Counted from the first letter of the stretch, positions 1 through 8,851 are shown. The stretch: DNA of 64,000 nucleotides from Sulfitobacter litoralis (GCF_900103185.1 NZ_FNJD01000006.1:62001-126000); one strand, 5' to 3'. Program-made: numbers and translations. Notes: generated by a model not told the origin, from the letters alone.

Positions 1-210
1 AGCGCCGAAGGCGTGCCGATCGTCGTGATCCGCCACCCTGACAACCTGCTGACTGTCTATGCCAACGTCGCCAATGTGTCGGTCGCCAAAGGGGATAGTG
101 TGGCAAAAGGGGCGAACATCGCCAAACTGCGGCCGGGCGACGATTCATTCGTCCATTTCGAGGTCCGCAACGGGTTTGATAGCGTCGACCCGACACCCTA
201 TCTGAACTAA
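1..210 (+). CDS. NlpD-like LytM/M23-domain protein, C-terminal end only
   Basis: The reading frame is open from the first base of the window and ends at TAA, so only the last 69 residues are visible. They match the end of a LytM (peptidase M23) domain: a TVYANV strand, a KGDSVAKGANIAKL turn and the closing VHFEVRNG motif. Active M23 enzymes have HLHFE and a YAH(L/M) motif here. This protein has VHFE and YAN instead, so two expected zinc or catalytic histidines are absent. That fits the non-catalytic NlpD/EnvC type, which activates cell-wall amidases in the periplasm. Being next to the tat block agrees with nlpD position in other Rhodobacterales (established knowledge of gene order). The N-terminus, including any lipobox or LysM domain, lies outside the window. 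Confidence 0.75.
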   Translation, partial: SAEGVPIVVIRHPDNLLTVYANVANVSVAKGDSVAKGANIAKLRPGDDSFVHFEVRNGFDSVDPTPYLN

Positions 211-297
211 GCAGCCTGAACTAAGCTGAATTTTCTAATGTTAAATTTGGTCCTGTGGCCCCCCGAAGGGGACCGCAGCTAACCTATACTGGCGCAG

Positions 298-1137
298 TCA
301 CAAAGTGACGCCGCGCCGCCCAGCCAGATCAACAAAGTACTGCCACGCCACACGACCCGACCGCGCACCGCGCGTGGCCTGCCACTCAATCGCTTCGCTA
401 TGTAGGGTCTTGGCGTCAATCTCTACGCCATAGGCATCACAGTAGCCGCGGATCATATCCAGATATTGCTTTTGATCGCAGGGGTGAAAACCCAACCACA
501 GCCCGAAGCGATCCGACAATGACACTTTTTCCTCAACCGCTTCGGCAGGGTTGATGGCCGAACCGCGTTCGTTTTCGATCATATCGCGGGGCATCAGGTG
601 GCGGCGGTTCGACGTGGCATAAAGCACGACATTCTCGGGCCGCCCTTCGATCCCACCATCCAGAACCGCCTTGAGCGATTTGTAATGCGCATCGTCATGA
701 CCAAAGCTGAGGTCATCGCAATACAGGATAAAACGCTGCCGCGCGCCACGCAGAAGGTTCAGCAACCGGCCCACCGACGGAAGGTCTTCGCGCTGCAACT
801 CAACAATGCGCAACCGGTCATGGCTTTCGCGGACATGGGCGTGCACGGCTTTCACGAGGCTCGATTTGCCCATCCCCCGCGCGCCCCAAAGCAGGGCGTT
901 GTTGGCAGGCAGTCCAGCGGCGAACTGCGTGGTGTTGGCCAGCAACGTATCCCGCGCACGGTCCACACCGACCAGCAGCGACAGATCGACTTTACTGACC
1001 GTTTCTACCGGTGCCAGATGGTCAGGCCCAGTCTGCCAGACAAAGGCACCTGCCACTTCAAAATCGGGGGCTTTCAGCGGCGCAGGAGACATCCTCTCCA
1101 ACGCCGCTGCGATACGGTCCATAGGGTCACGGTTCAC
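298..1137 (-). CDS. DUF815-family AAA+ ATP-binding protein
   Basis: This is a 279-residue cytoplasmic P-loop ATPase of the DUF815 family. The Walker A motif GARGMGKSS lies at about residues 85-93 and a Walker B-like ILYCDDLSF at about 137-145. It is followed by an AAA-type sensor region ([12 protein letters not shown]) and an arginine-bearing [10 protein letters not shown] segment. The molecular substrate is unknown. The start chosen is GTG, because GTGA overlaps the stop codon of tatC by 4 bases. An in-frame ATG five codons later (1122) is an alternative. The gene is the last of the tatA-tatB-tatC-DUF815 block, converging on the nlpD-like gene. A role linked to Tat export or the envelope is only inference from position. 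Confidence 0.85.
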   Translation of the reverse strand: MNRDPMDRIAAALERMSPAPLKAPDFEVAGAFVWQTGPDHLAPVETVSKVDLSLLVGVDRARDTLLANTTQFAAGLPANNALLWGARGMGKSSLVKAVHAHVRESHDRLRIVELQREDLPSVGRLLNLLRGARQRFILYCDDLSFGHDDAHYKSLKAVLDGGIEGRPENVVLYATSNRRHLMPRDMIENERGSAINPAEAVEEKVSLSDRFGLWLGFHPCDQKQYLDMIRGYCDAYGVEIDAKTLHSEAIEWQATRGARSGRVAWQYFVDLAGRRGVTL

Positions 1138-2018
1138 TTCAGGTCGTCCTCATCCTCTTCGAACTCTGCAAGGATCGGGTCATCATATTCGTCATCATAG
1201 TACCCGTCTGCACGCAGTTGTTCTTCTCGTTTGCGTTCGACACGCCGTACAAGAAAGATAGAGATTTCGTAAAGCCCATAGACCACAACAAACAGGATAC
1301 CTTGGGTGATGACATCAGGCGGTGTGACCAGTGCAGCCAGCACCAGAATACCGACAACCGCATATTTGCGCACGTTGCCAAGCCCTTCGGCGCTGACCAG
1401 ACCGGCCTTGCCCATCAGCGTCAGCAGAACCGGCAGCTGGAAACACAGGCCAAAGGCCACAATAAACTTGATCGTCAGGCTCAGATATTCCTGCGCAGAG
1501 CCCTGAAAGGCGATCGCCGCGATCCCGCCTGCGTTATCCGTGCCCTCCCCCACAAGCGTACCGGCCTGCTGGAAACCAAGGAAGAAATCGAACGCCAGCG
1601 GCGTGACGACGTAAAACGCAAAAGACGCGCCCAAAAAGAACATCAGCGGGCTCGAGATTAGGAACGGCAGGAAGGCACCCTTTTCGTTCTTGTAAAGACC
1701 CGGGGCCACAAACCGCCACAGCTGATAGCTGATGTAAGGAAAGCCCAAGACCAGCCCGCCCAGCAAAGAGATAGAGATAGCGACGAAAAAGCCCTCTTGC
1801 AGCTTGATTAGGATCAACCCGCAATCGTCCTGACCGCGCTCGGCCATCGCTGAACACAAAGGGTGCGTCAGAAAGTTAAAGATCGGATTCCACACGGTAA
1901 AACAGATCACCATGCCGATGATAAAGGCGATCACCGAATGGATCAGCCGCGTGCGCAGCTCTGCCAGATGCTCGATCAGCGGGGCGGCACTGTCGTCAAT
2001 ATCGTCCGAAGCACTCAT
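1134..2018 (-). CDS. tatC: Twin-arginine translocase subunit TatC
   Basis: TatC is the multi-span inner-membrane receptor that, with TatB, recognises twin-arginine signal peptides of folded proteins. The 294-residue product has the family N-terminus ([16 protein letters not shown]) and about six hydrophobic segments. The [20 protein letters not shown] loop is also diagnostic. The C-terminus is an acidic cytoplasmic tail rich in Asp and Glu, about 25 residues longer than a minimal TatC. Its ATG overlaps the tatB stop by 4 bases (ATGA), so translational coupling is likely. Order tatA-tatB-tatC is the usual alphaproteobacterial one. Complex I biogenesis does not need Tat, but many periplasmic redox proteins of these organisms do. 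Confidence 0.97.
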   Translation of the reverse strand: MSASDDIDDSAAPLIEHLAELRTRLIHSVIAFIIGMVICFTVWNPIFNFLTHPLCSAMAERGQDDCGLILIKLQEGFFVAISISLLGGLVLGFPYISYQLWRFVAPGLYKNEKGAFLPFLISSPLMFFLGASFAFYVVTPLAFDFFLGFQQAGTLVGEGTDNAGGIAAIAFQGSAQEYLSLTIKFIVAFGLCFQLPVLLTLMGKAGLVSAEGLGNVRKYAVVGILVLAALVTPPDVITQGILFVVVYGLYEISIFLVRRVERKREEQLRADGYYDDEYDDPILAEFEEDEDDLK

Positions 2019-2680
2019 GTGTCACTCTTTTTGGCCGCTGGCGCTTTAGCCGCGGCTTTCTTGGCCGCAGGTTTCGCTGCAGCAGGTTTCTTTGCGGCTG
2101 GCTTTTTTGCAGGCGTCGTCTTTGCAGGCGTCGTTTTTTCAGGTTGGGCTTTGGCTGCCGGAGCCTTCTTGGCCGGCGTTTTTTTCGCAGGGGCCTTCGC
2201 AGCCTCTGTCGCCGTCTTTTCGATCTGGGGTGCTGCGGACGGCGTGGCTAGATTTGCCTCGGCGGCTTCGGCCTGCGCCAGCGCTTCCGAGGCTTCACGC
2301 TGCTTGCGCTCTGCTCCGGCGCGGGCGGTCGCAGCCTGGATCTTTTTCACATCCTCGGCGCGCTCGGCTGCCAGCTTGCCGGTATTGCTGTCGGGGTCAA
2401 ACTTCGTAAGCGATTTGGTCGCGGATTTCACCTCGTCCATCGCTGATCCCAGCGGGTTTGTGGCTGTCTTCAACGACTTGCTCAAGCCCGCCGACATCTC
2501 GCGCATGCCGGTGTCGTCGGCCGCATCATTCATTGCGCTGCTGAATTCACGCGCCATACCCTTGGCCTTGCCGACAAATTGACCGACCTTGCGAAACAGC
2601 ACGGGCAGGTCTTTTGGACCCACCACGATCAGCGCAACAACGCCGACGACCAACAGCTCTGACCACCCCATATCAAACAT
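2015..2680 (-). CDS. tatB: Twin-arginine translocase subunit TatB with basic Ala/Lys/Pro tail
   Basis: TatB is a single-span membrane protein that partners TatC in the Tat receptor complex. The N-terminus [21 protein letters not shown] is the typical TatB membrane helix. It is followed by the [20 protein letters not shown] amphipathic hinge and a long charged helix to about residue 145. The remaining 75 residues are an extreme low-complexity tail of [17 protein letters not shown] repeats resembling histone H1. E. coli TatB is 171 residues, so the 221-residue length is mainly due to this tail. It starts 6 bases after the tatA stop and overlaps tatC by 4. The tail function is unknown. Confidence 0.95.
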   Translation of the reverse strand: MFDMGWSELLVVGVVALIVVGPKDLPVLFRKVGQFVGKAKGMAREFSSAMNDAADDTGMREMSAGLSKSLKTATNPLGSAMDEVKSATKSLTKFDPDSNTGKLAAERAEDVKKIQAATARAGAERKQREASEALAQAEAAEANLATPSAAPQIEKTATEAAKAPAKKTPAKKAPAAKAQPEKTTPAKTTPAKKPAAKKPAAAKPAAKKAAAKAPAAKKSDT

Positions 2681-2686
2681 GAGAGC

Positions 2687-2923
2687 TTACACCCGGTCCT
2701 TGTCGGTCTTCGTTTCGGTGACAACAATTGTGTCATCGCTCAGCTCTGCGGTATCCTTGTCGCCATTTTTGACGTCGTCTTCGCCTTCGCTGATGCCCTT
2801 TTTAAAGCTGGTGATGCCTTTGCCCACTTCGCCCATCAGGCTGGAAATCTTGCCGCGCCCGAACAGGACCAACACCACAACTGCAATCAGCAAAAGACCC
2901 GGAAGGCCGATATTGTTCAACAT
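2687..2923 (-). CDS. tatA: Twin-arginine translocase subunit TatA
   Basis: TatA forms the pore-like oligomer of the Tat system in the inner membrane. The product has 78 residues: a short N-terminal transmembrane helix ([16 protein letters not shown]), an [17 protein letters not shown] amphipathic helix and an acidic tail. The frame is open further upstream, but the ATG at 2921-2923 is chosen because a good ribosome-binding site (GGAGTAGAG) sits just in front of it and the protein then starts like other TatA proteins. It is the first gene of the tat block. Its leader contains an AT-rich inverted repeat and a GC-rich hairpin (separate entry). Confidence 0.95.
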   Translation of the reverse strand: MLNNIGLPGLLLIAVVVLVLFGRGKISSLMGEVGKGITSFKKGISEGEDDVKNGDKDTAELSDDTIVVTETKTDKDRV

Positions 2924-2935
2924 AGTCTCTACTCC

Positions 2936-2975
2936 ATATTCCGAATATAGGCACGGGCGGGACTGCCCCCGTGCC
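2936..2975 (-). promoter_or_regulatory. Inverted repeats in the tatA leader
   Basis: Two symmetrical elements lie directly upstream of the tatA ribosome-binding site. ATATTC-C-GAATAT (2936-2948) is a perfect 6-1-6 inverted repeat. GGCACGGG at 2950-2957 pairs perfectly with CCCGTGCC at 2968-2975, leaving a 10-base loop. The first could be a protein-binding site and the second a leader RNA hairpin. No U-tract follows on either strand, so this is not a typical terminator. The regulatory meaning is inference. Confidence 0.35.
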
Positions 2976-3147
2976 AGAAAACTCTGATCCTTTTTAGGCC
3001 CGCGCTCCGGCAGCTTGAAGAGCCAAACCAACGGCGGCGCTACATCGTGTCGCAAAATTTGTGTGACCGGACTGCGCCCCATACGCTCCTGACAGTTTTT
3101 TGGCAGTTGCCTTGCGCCGCCGTCCGACACGTGGCACATCCTTTACC

Positions 3148-3801
3148 ATGCGTCGCAGTGATCGATTGTTTTCCTTGCTCTCCACTTTGGGTGACCACCA
3201 ATTGCACCGTGCCGAAGATCTGGCGCGGGCGAAGGGCGTGTCCTTACGCACGCTTTACCGAGACATCGCGAGATTACAGGCGTCGGGTGTGGCGATCACG
3301 GGCACCCGTGGTGCAGGCTACCGTTTGACGCCCGCCACCGTGCTGCCGCCCCTGTCCCTGTCGCAAGAAGAGATAGAGGCCCTGCAGCTTGCCCTCGCGG
3401 TTGTGCTCGAAACCACCGATCCCGACTTGCAGGCCGCCGCGACATCCCTCGCACAAAAGATCGACGCGGCGCTGCCTGAAAGTGGGCACCCTGACACGCT
3501 GGACTGGCAACGGGTCGAACACCCATTCGCCAATGCTGCACGCGGAATGGCGCATCTACCGGTACTTCGCGCCGCCATTCGCGCGCGCCAGAAGCTCAGG
3601 ATCGTCTATAATGCCGACAACGGATCACTCAGGACGTTGGTCTTGCATCCCCTTGCGCTGACCCACGCGGCCCGCAGCTGGCTCCTGTCAGGCTGGAATG
3701 AAGCTAACGAGAAAACTGAAACCCTTCGCCTTGACCTGATCGAAGACACGCACCCACTGCCCGAACTGTTTACCGCGCCGCCAGACTTCCAAATGGATTA
3801 A
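3148..3801 (+). CDS. YafY-type HTH/WYL-domain transcriptional regulator
   Basis: The 217-residue protein begins with an HTH_11-type DNA-binding region (RRSDRLFSLLSTLGDHQLHR, then ARAKGVSLRTLYRDIARLQA). A WYL-like sensor domain follows (IRARQKLRIVYNADNGSLRT, then WLLSGWNEANEKTETLRLDL). WYL regulators sense nucleotides or other ligands and often control stress or catabolic genes; the ligand here is unknown. The ATG at 3148 is preferred over a frame start at 3100 because homologous proteins start with MRRSDRL. It stands alone between the divergent tat block and the convergent ABC ATPase gene. No target operator could be identified. Confidence 0.88.
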   Translation: MRRSDRLFSLLSTLGDHQLHRAEDLARAKGVSLRTLYRDIARLQASGVAITGTRGAGYRLTPATVLPPLSLSQEEIEALQLALAVVLETTDPDLQAAATSLAQKIDAALPESGHPDTLDWQRVEHPFANAARGMAHLPVLRAAIRARQKLRIVYNADNGSLRTLVLHPLALTHAARSWLLSGWNEANEKTETLRLDLIEDTHPLPELFTAPPDFQMD

Positions 3802-3852
3802 AATCCTCGCCGAAGGCATCCCGCGTGCACACCACAGACAGAGTTCCGCGTT

Positions 3853-4956
3853 TTACCTCGCAGGATGCACTGGGAAGACAAAACAGCGGTCGCGGCGCAC
3901 GGTCAGCCACATGACGGCCCCCGGTTGCGGCAGGAAGACATTTGGCACGGTGGCACGCAGGGTGCTGCCGTCATGGTCCATCACGAATTCCACCAGACTT
4001 TCATTGCCCATGAACCGCGCACGGGCGACCACAGCGCGGGCCGCTGTCCCATCCGTAGACGTCGGCAAAGGCCCTTTGCCCCCGCGGTCAAAGTCGATCC
4101 GTAAATGCTGGGGCCGGAACACAATATCCACCTGCGTTCCATCCGGCACGCCGGGGGCCAGAAACCGGCCAAAGACCGTATGCGCCAGCGCCCCCGTGAC
4201 CTCGGCCCGCAGCACATTTGCGTCTGAGAAAAACGCGACCGAGGCACGATCGACAGGACGCGTATAGACGTTATAGGGGGCCCCCTGCTGCACGATTCTA
4301 CCGTCGCGCATCAACGCGATTTCGTCGGCCATGCGCATGGCTTCTTCGGGTTCGTGGGTCACGAGCAATACGGCGGTGCCCTCTTCTTTCAAGATACCCA
4401 ACGTCTCGTCGCGGATGTCATCCCGCAGACGGTTATCAAGCCCCGAGAAAGGCTCGTCCATCAGCATGATCTTGGGCCGCGGGGCCAAAGCCCGCGCCAG
4501 CGCCACGCGCTGCTGTTCACCGCCAGACAGCTGATGCGGGTAGCCGTCGATGAACCGCAAAAGGTCGACACGCTCCAACAGTTCTTCGATGCGGGCGCGG
4601 CGTTCAGCCTTGTTGCCCGTTTTCAGGCCAAAGCCTACGTTATCGGCTACGCTCAGGTGCGGAAACAGGGCAAAGTCCTGAAACATCAACCCGATCTCGC
4701 GCCGCTCGGGCGGCACGCGGAACACCGTGTCGCAAATCAGCTTGCCGTCCACATGGATCGTGCCGCTGTCCTGCATCTCGACACCCGCGATCATCCGCAG
4801 GGTGGTCGACTTGCCGCAGCCCGACGGCCCCAACAGGCAGGTCACCTGCCCCGGCATGATCTTCAGGCTGACGTCATCCACGACAGCCCGCCCGCCATAG
4901 GCGCGCTGAAGGTTCTTGATTTCCAGCCGGGGATGCATCTCGGTGAAGTCTGTCAT
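3853..4956 (-). CDS. Iron/polyamine-type ABC transporter ATP-binding protein
   Basis: This is a 367-residue ATPase of the FbpC/PotA class. The Walker A motif is GPSGCGKST, the Q-loop lies in GLMFQDFALFPHLS, the signature motif is LSGGEQQRVALARA, Walker B is MLMDEPFSGLD and the switch histidine is in LLVTHEPEEAM. The C-terminal 120 residues form a TOBE-like substrate-control region. Such ATPases power import of ferric iron, polyamines, sulfate or sugars. No permease or solute-binding gene is beside it, so the substrate cannot be assigned. It may share a transcript with the symporter gene upstream (43-base gap), which would be an unusual pair. Confidence 0.85.
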   Translation of the reverse strand: MTDFTEMHPRLEIKNLQRAYGGRAVVDDVSLKIMPGQVTCLLGPSGCGKSTTLRMIAGVEMQDSGTIHVDGKLICDTVFRVPPERREIGLMFQDFALFPHLSVADNVGFGLKTGNKAERRARIEELLERVDLLRFIDGYPHQLSGGEQQRVALARALAPRPKIMLMDEPFSGLDNRLRDDIRDETLGILKEEGTAVLLVTHEPEEAMRMADEIALMRDGRIVQQGAPYNVYTRPVDRASVAFFSDANVLRAEVTGALAHTVFGRFLAPGVPDGTQVDIVFRPQHLRIDFDRGGKGPLPTSTDGTAARAVVARARFMGNESLVEFVMDHDGSTLRATVPNVFLPQPGAVMWLTVRRDRCFVFPVHPAR

Positions 4957-4999
4957 GGGCGCGGTCTAATCCGATCAATTCACTCGGGATCGACCGGTA

Positions 5000-6358
5000 T
5001 CAGCCCCGCCGCGTGCCCGCAAGCACCGCTGCAAAGCCTGCGACCAGAACGCTCACACAAATCACCAAAAGCTGTTCGTATTTATGCCCCTCGGGCAGCA
5101 CGGCAGCAAAGGCGGGCCATGCACGCGCGAAATAGGCAAACGCCCCCAGCATCGCGGCCCCAAAGGCGGCGAAATAGGCCCAAGCTGCAATCTGGCGCTG
5201 CATCACCAGCCCCACAATCAGAACCGGCGTCAAAAACATCGACGCAGTGCCCGACACGGCCACCGCGTCAAAAAGCGTCGCATTGCCCCACAGAGTCAGC
5301 ACCGTGCCTGCGGCCATAAAACCCAGCATCACAACCCGCCCGCCATTCAGGCTGCGCGGCGCGAGCTTCAGCTCTTCGACCACCAGCCTTGCGGCAGAAG
5401 AGAGCGCGGAATCCAGCGTGCTCAGCGCCGATATCAGCAGCGAGATCATGAGCGCGACAAACACCCACGCAGGAAACATCGTGGCCCAGGTGCCAATCAG
5501 CTCGCCCTCGTATGCGGCACCGGCAAGGCTTGCCTGAATACCGAAAAAACCAAAACCGATGATGCACAGCGTCGAGATCCAGAACGCATGCACGAAGGAC
5601 CGGCGCGTCGTTTGTGGATCAGCAATGAACCCGCGATCCATCATCACCGGATCATGTGCGGGGTAGGAAAACACCTGCAACAGCGCCACCGCCAGTAGCA
5701 CCCATCCGTTATAGGCCCCTGTCGTCCCCGGTGCCGTGACAACCGCGCCCAGATCAAAACCGGGCGAGACGACCAGCGCCACAAAAGCGACGCCGAAGAC
5801 CACCAGAAACACCACCATCTGCACCACATCGGTGCGCAGCGCAGCACTGAGCCCACCCCAAGCCGAATAACCCAAGCCCACAAGCGCCACGATCAGGATC
5901 GCCGGCGTGCCGCTGCCCTCAAGCACAGCGTTAAAGATCAGCCCCACCACCAGCAGGTTCGCAAATACCTCGGACAAGAGCCGCAGGGCGATCACCAGAT
6001 TATAGCAAGCGTTCCCTGCTCCGCCAAAGCGTGCCCCGAGCCAATTCTGCACGGACATGGCCCCGTTCTGGCGCAAACGGCCCACGATAAAACCGCCGGA
6101 CAGGAAGGACCCGTAATACGCGGCATAGGCCAGCGTCCCCGCGATGCCGTAGTAGTAGCCCAGGATCGCCGCATTCATCAGGCTGCGGGCGAAAATCCAT
6201 GTGGTGACCTGGCTCAGCACCAGCGTCCAAAGCCCCGGTGCCCTGCCTTGGACCGTCACCCCGCCAAAGAACCCTTCTACAGAGGCACGCCGAGGTGCAG
6301 CCAGCAGACTTGCGGCGATGATCGCACCGAAGAGGACAAACAGAACAATGGGGGACAT
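5000..6358 (-). CDS. Sodium:solute symporter family transporter
   Basis: This 452-residue polytopic inner-membrane protein has about 12-13 hydrophobic segments and family features of sodium:solute symporters. These include an early LWTLVLSQVTTWIFARSLMN helix, the GLGYSAWGGLSAALRTDVVQ segment typical of the SSS family, and LISALSTLDSALSSAARLVV late in the protein. SSS members import proline, pantothenate, urea, acetate or sugars with sodium; no residue set here identifies the substrate. It is somewhat shorter than typical PutP (about 500). A weak AAGG ribosome-binding site precedes the ATG, and a terminator for the upstream SDR gene lies between the two, suggesting its own promoter. Confidence 0.85.
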   Translation of the reverse strand: MSPIVLFVLFGAIIAASLLAAPRRASVEGFFGGVTVQGRAPGLWTLVLSQVTTWIFARSLMNAAILGYYYGIAGTLAYAAYYGSFLSGGFIVGRLRQNGAMSVQNWLGARFGGAGNACYNLVIALRLLSEVFANLLVVGLIFNAVLEGSGTPAILIVALVGLGYSAWGGLSAALRTDVVQMVVFLVVFGVAFVALVVSPGFDLGAVVTAPGTTGAYNGWVLLAVALLQVFSYPAHDPVMMDRGFIADPQTTRRSFVHAFWISTLCIIGFGFFGIQASLAGAAYEGELIGTWATMFPAWVFVALMISLLISALSTLDSALSSAARLVVEELKLAPRSLNGGRVVMLGFMAAGTVLTLWGNATLFDAVAVSGTASMFLTPVLIVGLVMQRQIAAWAYFAAFGAAMLGAFAYFARAWPAFAAVLPEGHKYEQLLVICVSVLVAGFAAVLAGTRRG

Positions 6359-6403
6359 CAGGGGTTACCTTTGCAAAAGACTGTAACAACCATGGGTAAC
6401 CGA

Positions 6404-6438
6404 GCAAAAACTGCCGCGCTATCTATCGCGCGGCAGTC
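6404..6438 (-). terminator. Rho-independent terminator after the SDR gene
   Basis: On the minus strand a perfect 10-base stem (ACTGCCGCGC / GCGCGGCAGT) with an 8-base loop is followed directly by TTTTTGC. It lies about 75 bases beyond the SDR stop codon and in front of the symporter gene, so it probably separates the two transcripts. Confidence 0.8.
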
Positions 6439-6514
6439 TGTCGTAAACGTGATGGAATATGTCAGCCCGTCCGCTGCGCGCGCCCCATAGGTGCCGCAGC
6501 GTCAGGCCCACGGC

Positions 6515-7294
6515 TTACATCGTCATGTTTGTCGCGCCACCGTCGAGCAAAAGGTTCTGCCCGACGATAAAGCCCGCGTGTTGCGAGCACAGAAAAGCGC
6601 AGGCCGCGCCGAATTCATGCCGCGTGCCATAGCGACCTGCTGGGATGGTCGATGCGCGCTCTGTGCGGGCCTCGTCCAGCGTGATGCCCTTTTGTTTGAC
6701 GACACCCCCATCCAGCGCATCGGCGCGGTCGGTGGCGTGGATGCCGGGCAGTAGGTTGTTGATCGTGACACCCTTGCCCGCGACCTGACGCGAGGTCCCC
6801 GCGACATAGCCGGTCAGACCGGTACGGGCAGAGTTGCTGAGCCCCAGAACACCAATTGGCGCACGTACGGATTGCGAGGTAATATTGACGACACGGCCCC
6901 AGCCACGGTCCATCATCGCAGGCACCAGCGCTTTGATCATCGCAATGGGGGCAAGCATGTTCGCGTCGAGCGCCTTGATGAAATCGTCACGGTCCCAATC
7001 GCTCCACATGCCGGGGGGCGGGCCACCTGCATTGTTGACCAGAATGTCGATGTCGCCTGCAGCGTCCAGCACCAGCTTTTGGCCTTCGTCCGTGGCGATA
7101 TCGGCGGCAATGGTGGTGACTTCGACGCCATAGTCCTGACGGATGCGTTCGGCGGCTGTTTCCAGATCAGCGGCACCGCGTGCATTCATCACCAGATTCA
7201 CCCCCGCTTCGGCCAGTGCCTCTGCACAGCCCAGGCCAAGACCCTTTGACGATGCGCAAACCAATGCGCGTTTTCCTTTGATTCCCAGATCCAT
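6515..7294 (-). CDS. SDR-family oxidoreductase with atypical catalytic motif
   Basis: This 259-residue Rossmann-fold protein resembles 3-oxoacyl-ACP reductase (FabG). The N-terminal dinucleotide motif reads CASSKGLGLGCAEAL, in place of TGxxxGxG. The NNAG motif is present (ILVNNAGGPP), as is the active-site serine region (VVNITSQSVRAP). Where the YxxxK catalytic pair is expected the sequence is LSNSARTGLTGY, so both Tyr and Lys appear to be missing at their usual positions. A known SDR subgroup carries this LSN(G/S)AR variant. The ATG at 7294 is chosen over longer frames because GGGAGAG sits at ribosome-binding distance and the protein starts at the first beta strand. Substrate unknown. Confidence 0.85.
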   Translation of the reverse strand: MDLGIKGKRALVCASSKGLGLGCAEALAEAGVNLVMNARGAADLETAAERIRQDYGVEVTTIAADIATDEGQKLVLDAAGDIDILVNNAGGPPPGMWSDWDRDDFIKALDANMLAPIAMIKALVPAMMDRGWGRVVNITSQSVRAPIGVLGLSNSARTGLTGYVAGTSRQVAGKGVTINNLLPGIHATDRADALDGGVVKQKGITLDEARTERASTIPAGRYGTRHEFGAACAFLCSQHAGFIVGQNLLLDGGATNMTM

Positions 7295-7477
7295 AGCGAT
7301 CTCTCCCGATTGATGTTCGCGCAAGTCGTAGCACTGTCTTCGCGGACAATGCCAGCAAAAGGCCAAAGGCTTGACCCGAATGGGACACAATCCTATGGCA
7401 AAGAGACAAGAACCACCGGCAGTTGTGTGACTACCGACCCCGATATCATTTACCTTTCGCGCGCAAAGGCCCGCCCC

Positions 7478-8491
7478 ATGACCTCGCCCCGCCCTTCCCC
7501 TCCGCAAAGCGTCCCTGTCTTTCGTGCGACGCAATTCACGGCGACGGATGGTGCGAATATGGGCGACGCGCTGTCCTTTGCATCAGAGCTGCTGCTGGAT
7601 GATGTTTACGAGCTTTCCTATGGCGCGGCCCCTGTGCGCCTGTCGATACAGACGGCAGCAAACGGCAGCCTGTCGATCGCACCTGATACGCAAACCGGCA
7701 CCAGCGGGGCCACGCTGCATCTGGATTGTGCGCTGACCTTTATGTCGCCCGACGGGCAGATCAACGACGCGATCCTACTGGTCGAGGTGGCGGACGATGG
7801 CCACGCCGAGGCGATATATCTGATCCCGCTGAGCGCGCTGTCGCCGAAAGTGGAATACCGGCTGGTTGGCATCGACACCCAGACCATGCGTCAGAAATTC
7901 GCTCAGGTCGCCTGCGTATCCTTTACCCGCGGCACGCACATCACCATGGGCACCGGCGAACAGCTTCCGATTGAAGATCTGGTGGTGGGCGACAAGATAC
8001 TCACCCGCGATGATGGCGTGCAGGCAATCCGCTGGATCAGCCAGAGCACAGTGCGCGCCGTCGGTGAATTTGCCCCGATCTGCATTGATGCGGGCACTCT
8101 GAACAACGAGAATGACCTGATCGTCAGCCCCGACCACCGCCTGTTCATCTACCAACGCCAAGACCGTCTGGGCGCGGGCCGCTCGGAACTGCTGGTCAAG
8201 GCGCGGCATCTGGTGAACGGTGATACGGTGCGGGTGCAAGATGGCGGCTTCGTCGATTACTTCCAGCTGCTGTTTGACAGCCACCAGATCATCTATGCCG
8301 AAGGGATCGCAGCGGAATCCATGCTGATCGACAGCCGCACCAAGGGCGTGCTGCCGCAAGAGCTGTCGGATGCCATGGGCGATGTCATCCCCGGCCATTC
8401 CGACCTGCCTCATGCGGGGCTTGATGTATCCGAACCGCTGCTTGACCGCCCCGACGCAGCTGAACTGCTGCGCCGCGCCAGTATGCGCTAA
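7478..8491 (+). CDS. Hint-domain-containing protein
   Basis: This 337-residue protein has an N-terminal region of about 140 residues with beta-rich character and a C-terminal Hint (hedgehog/intein) module. The Hint block starts around VSFTRGTHITMGTGEQLPIE. It continues with DLVVGDKILTRDDGVQAIRW and the block-B-like LIVSPDHRLFIY. Rhodobacterales carry many such Hint_2 proteins, often linked to secreted or surface proteins. The first residue of the module, normally Cys in CFTxGT, is Ser here, with a Cys two residues earlier. No clear signal peptide is visible. The frame is open back to 7310, but the ATG at 7478 gives a compact protein. It diverges from the SDR gene. Confidence 0.8.
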   Translation: MTSPRPSPPQSVPVFRATQFTATDGANMGDALSFASELLLDDVYELSYGAAPVRLSIQTAANGSLSIAPDTQTGTSGATLHLDCALTFMSPDGQINDAILLVEVADDGHAEAIYLIPLSALSPKVEYRLVGIDTQTMRQKFAQVACVSFTRGTHITMGTGEQLPIEDLVVGDKILTRDDGVQAIRWISQSTVRAVGEFAPICIDAGTLNNENDLIVSPDHRLFIYQRQDRLGAGRSELLVKARHLVNGDTVRVQDGGFVDYFQLLFDSHQIIYAEGIAAESMLIDSRTKGVLPQELSDAMGDVIPGHSDLPHAGLDVSEPLLDRPDAAELLRRASMR

Positions 8492-8851
8492 TCAGCCAAA
8501 GAATTCCTCGCGCACGATCTTATCATTTTCCACGTAGTAAACGGCGACCTCTTTCATCTCCATCACGTTGCCGCTGGCCTTTTCGCGTGCGGCAACGTCG
8601 AACATAACGGCAAAGCGATCATCGCCATGGAGCATCGGGTCGCTGACGTTCTGACGCGTCACCTCCATCGCGCCGTCCCACCAGGCATGCTTGCCCTTGA
8701 TCCCGTCGAGGCCCTTGGTTTCGCGCCCGTTACCATGATCCATTGCCTCAACCGACACGGCATCCGCCGCATAAAGCCGATCAAGGTTCGCCACCTCGTG
8801 CCCCTCGCGGCACCCTTTCACCAAAGCTTCTGCAATCTCTTTCAACTCCAT
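8492..8851 (-). CDS. NTF2-like/SnoaL-fold protein
   Basis: This is a 119-residue protein of the nuclear transport factor 2-like superfamily. It shows the typical first helix (EIAEALVKGCREGHEVANLD), the LYAADAVSVEA turn, and a closing strand pair (VYYVENDKIVREEFFG). Proteins of this fold bind small ligands or act as isomerases or hydrolases; nothing here defines the ligand. The ATG at 8851 follows a strong AAGGGAGAAG ribosome-binding site, which argues against the longer open frame. It ends directly against the stop of the convergent Hint gene with no spacer, and diverges from prfC. Confidence 0.8.
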   Translation of the reverse strand: MELKEIAEALVKGCREGHEVANLDRLYAADAVSVEAMDHGNGRETKGLDGIKGKHAWWDGAMEVTRQNVSDPMLHGDDRFAVMFDVAAREKASGNVMEMKEVAVYYVENDKIVREEFFG

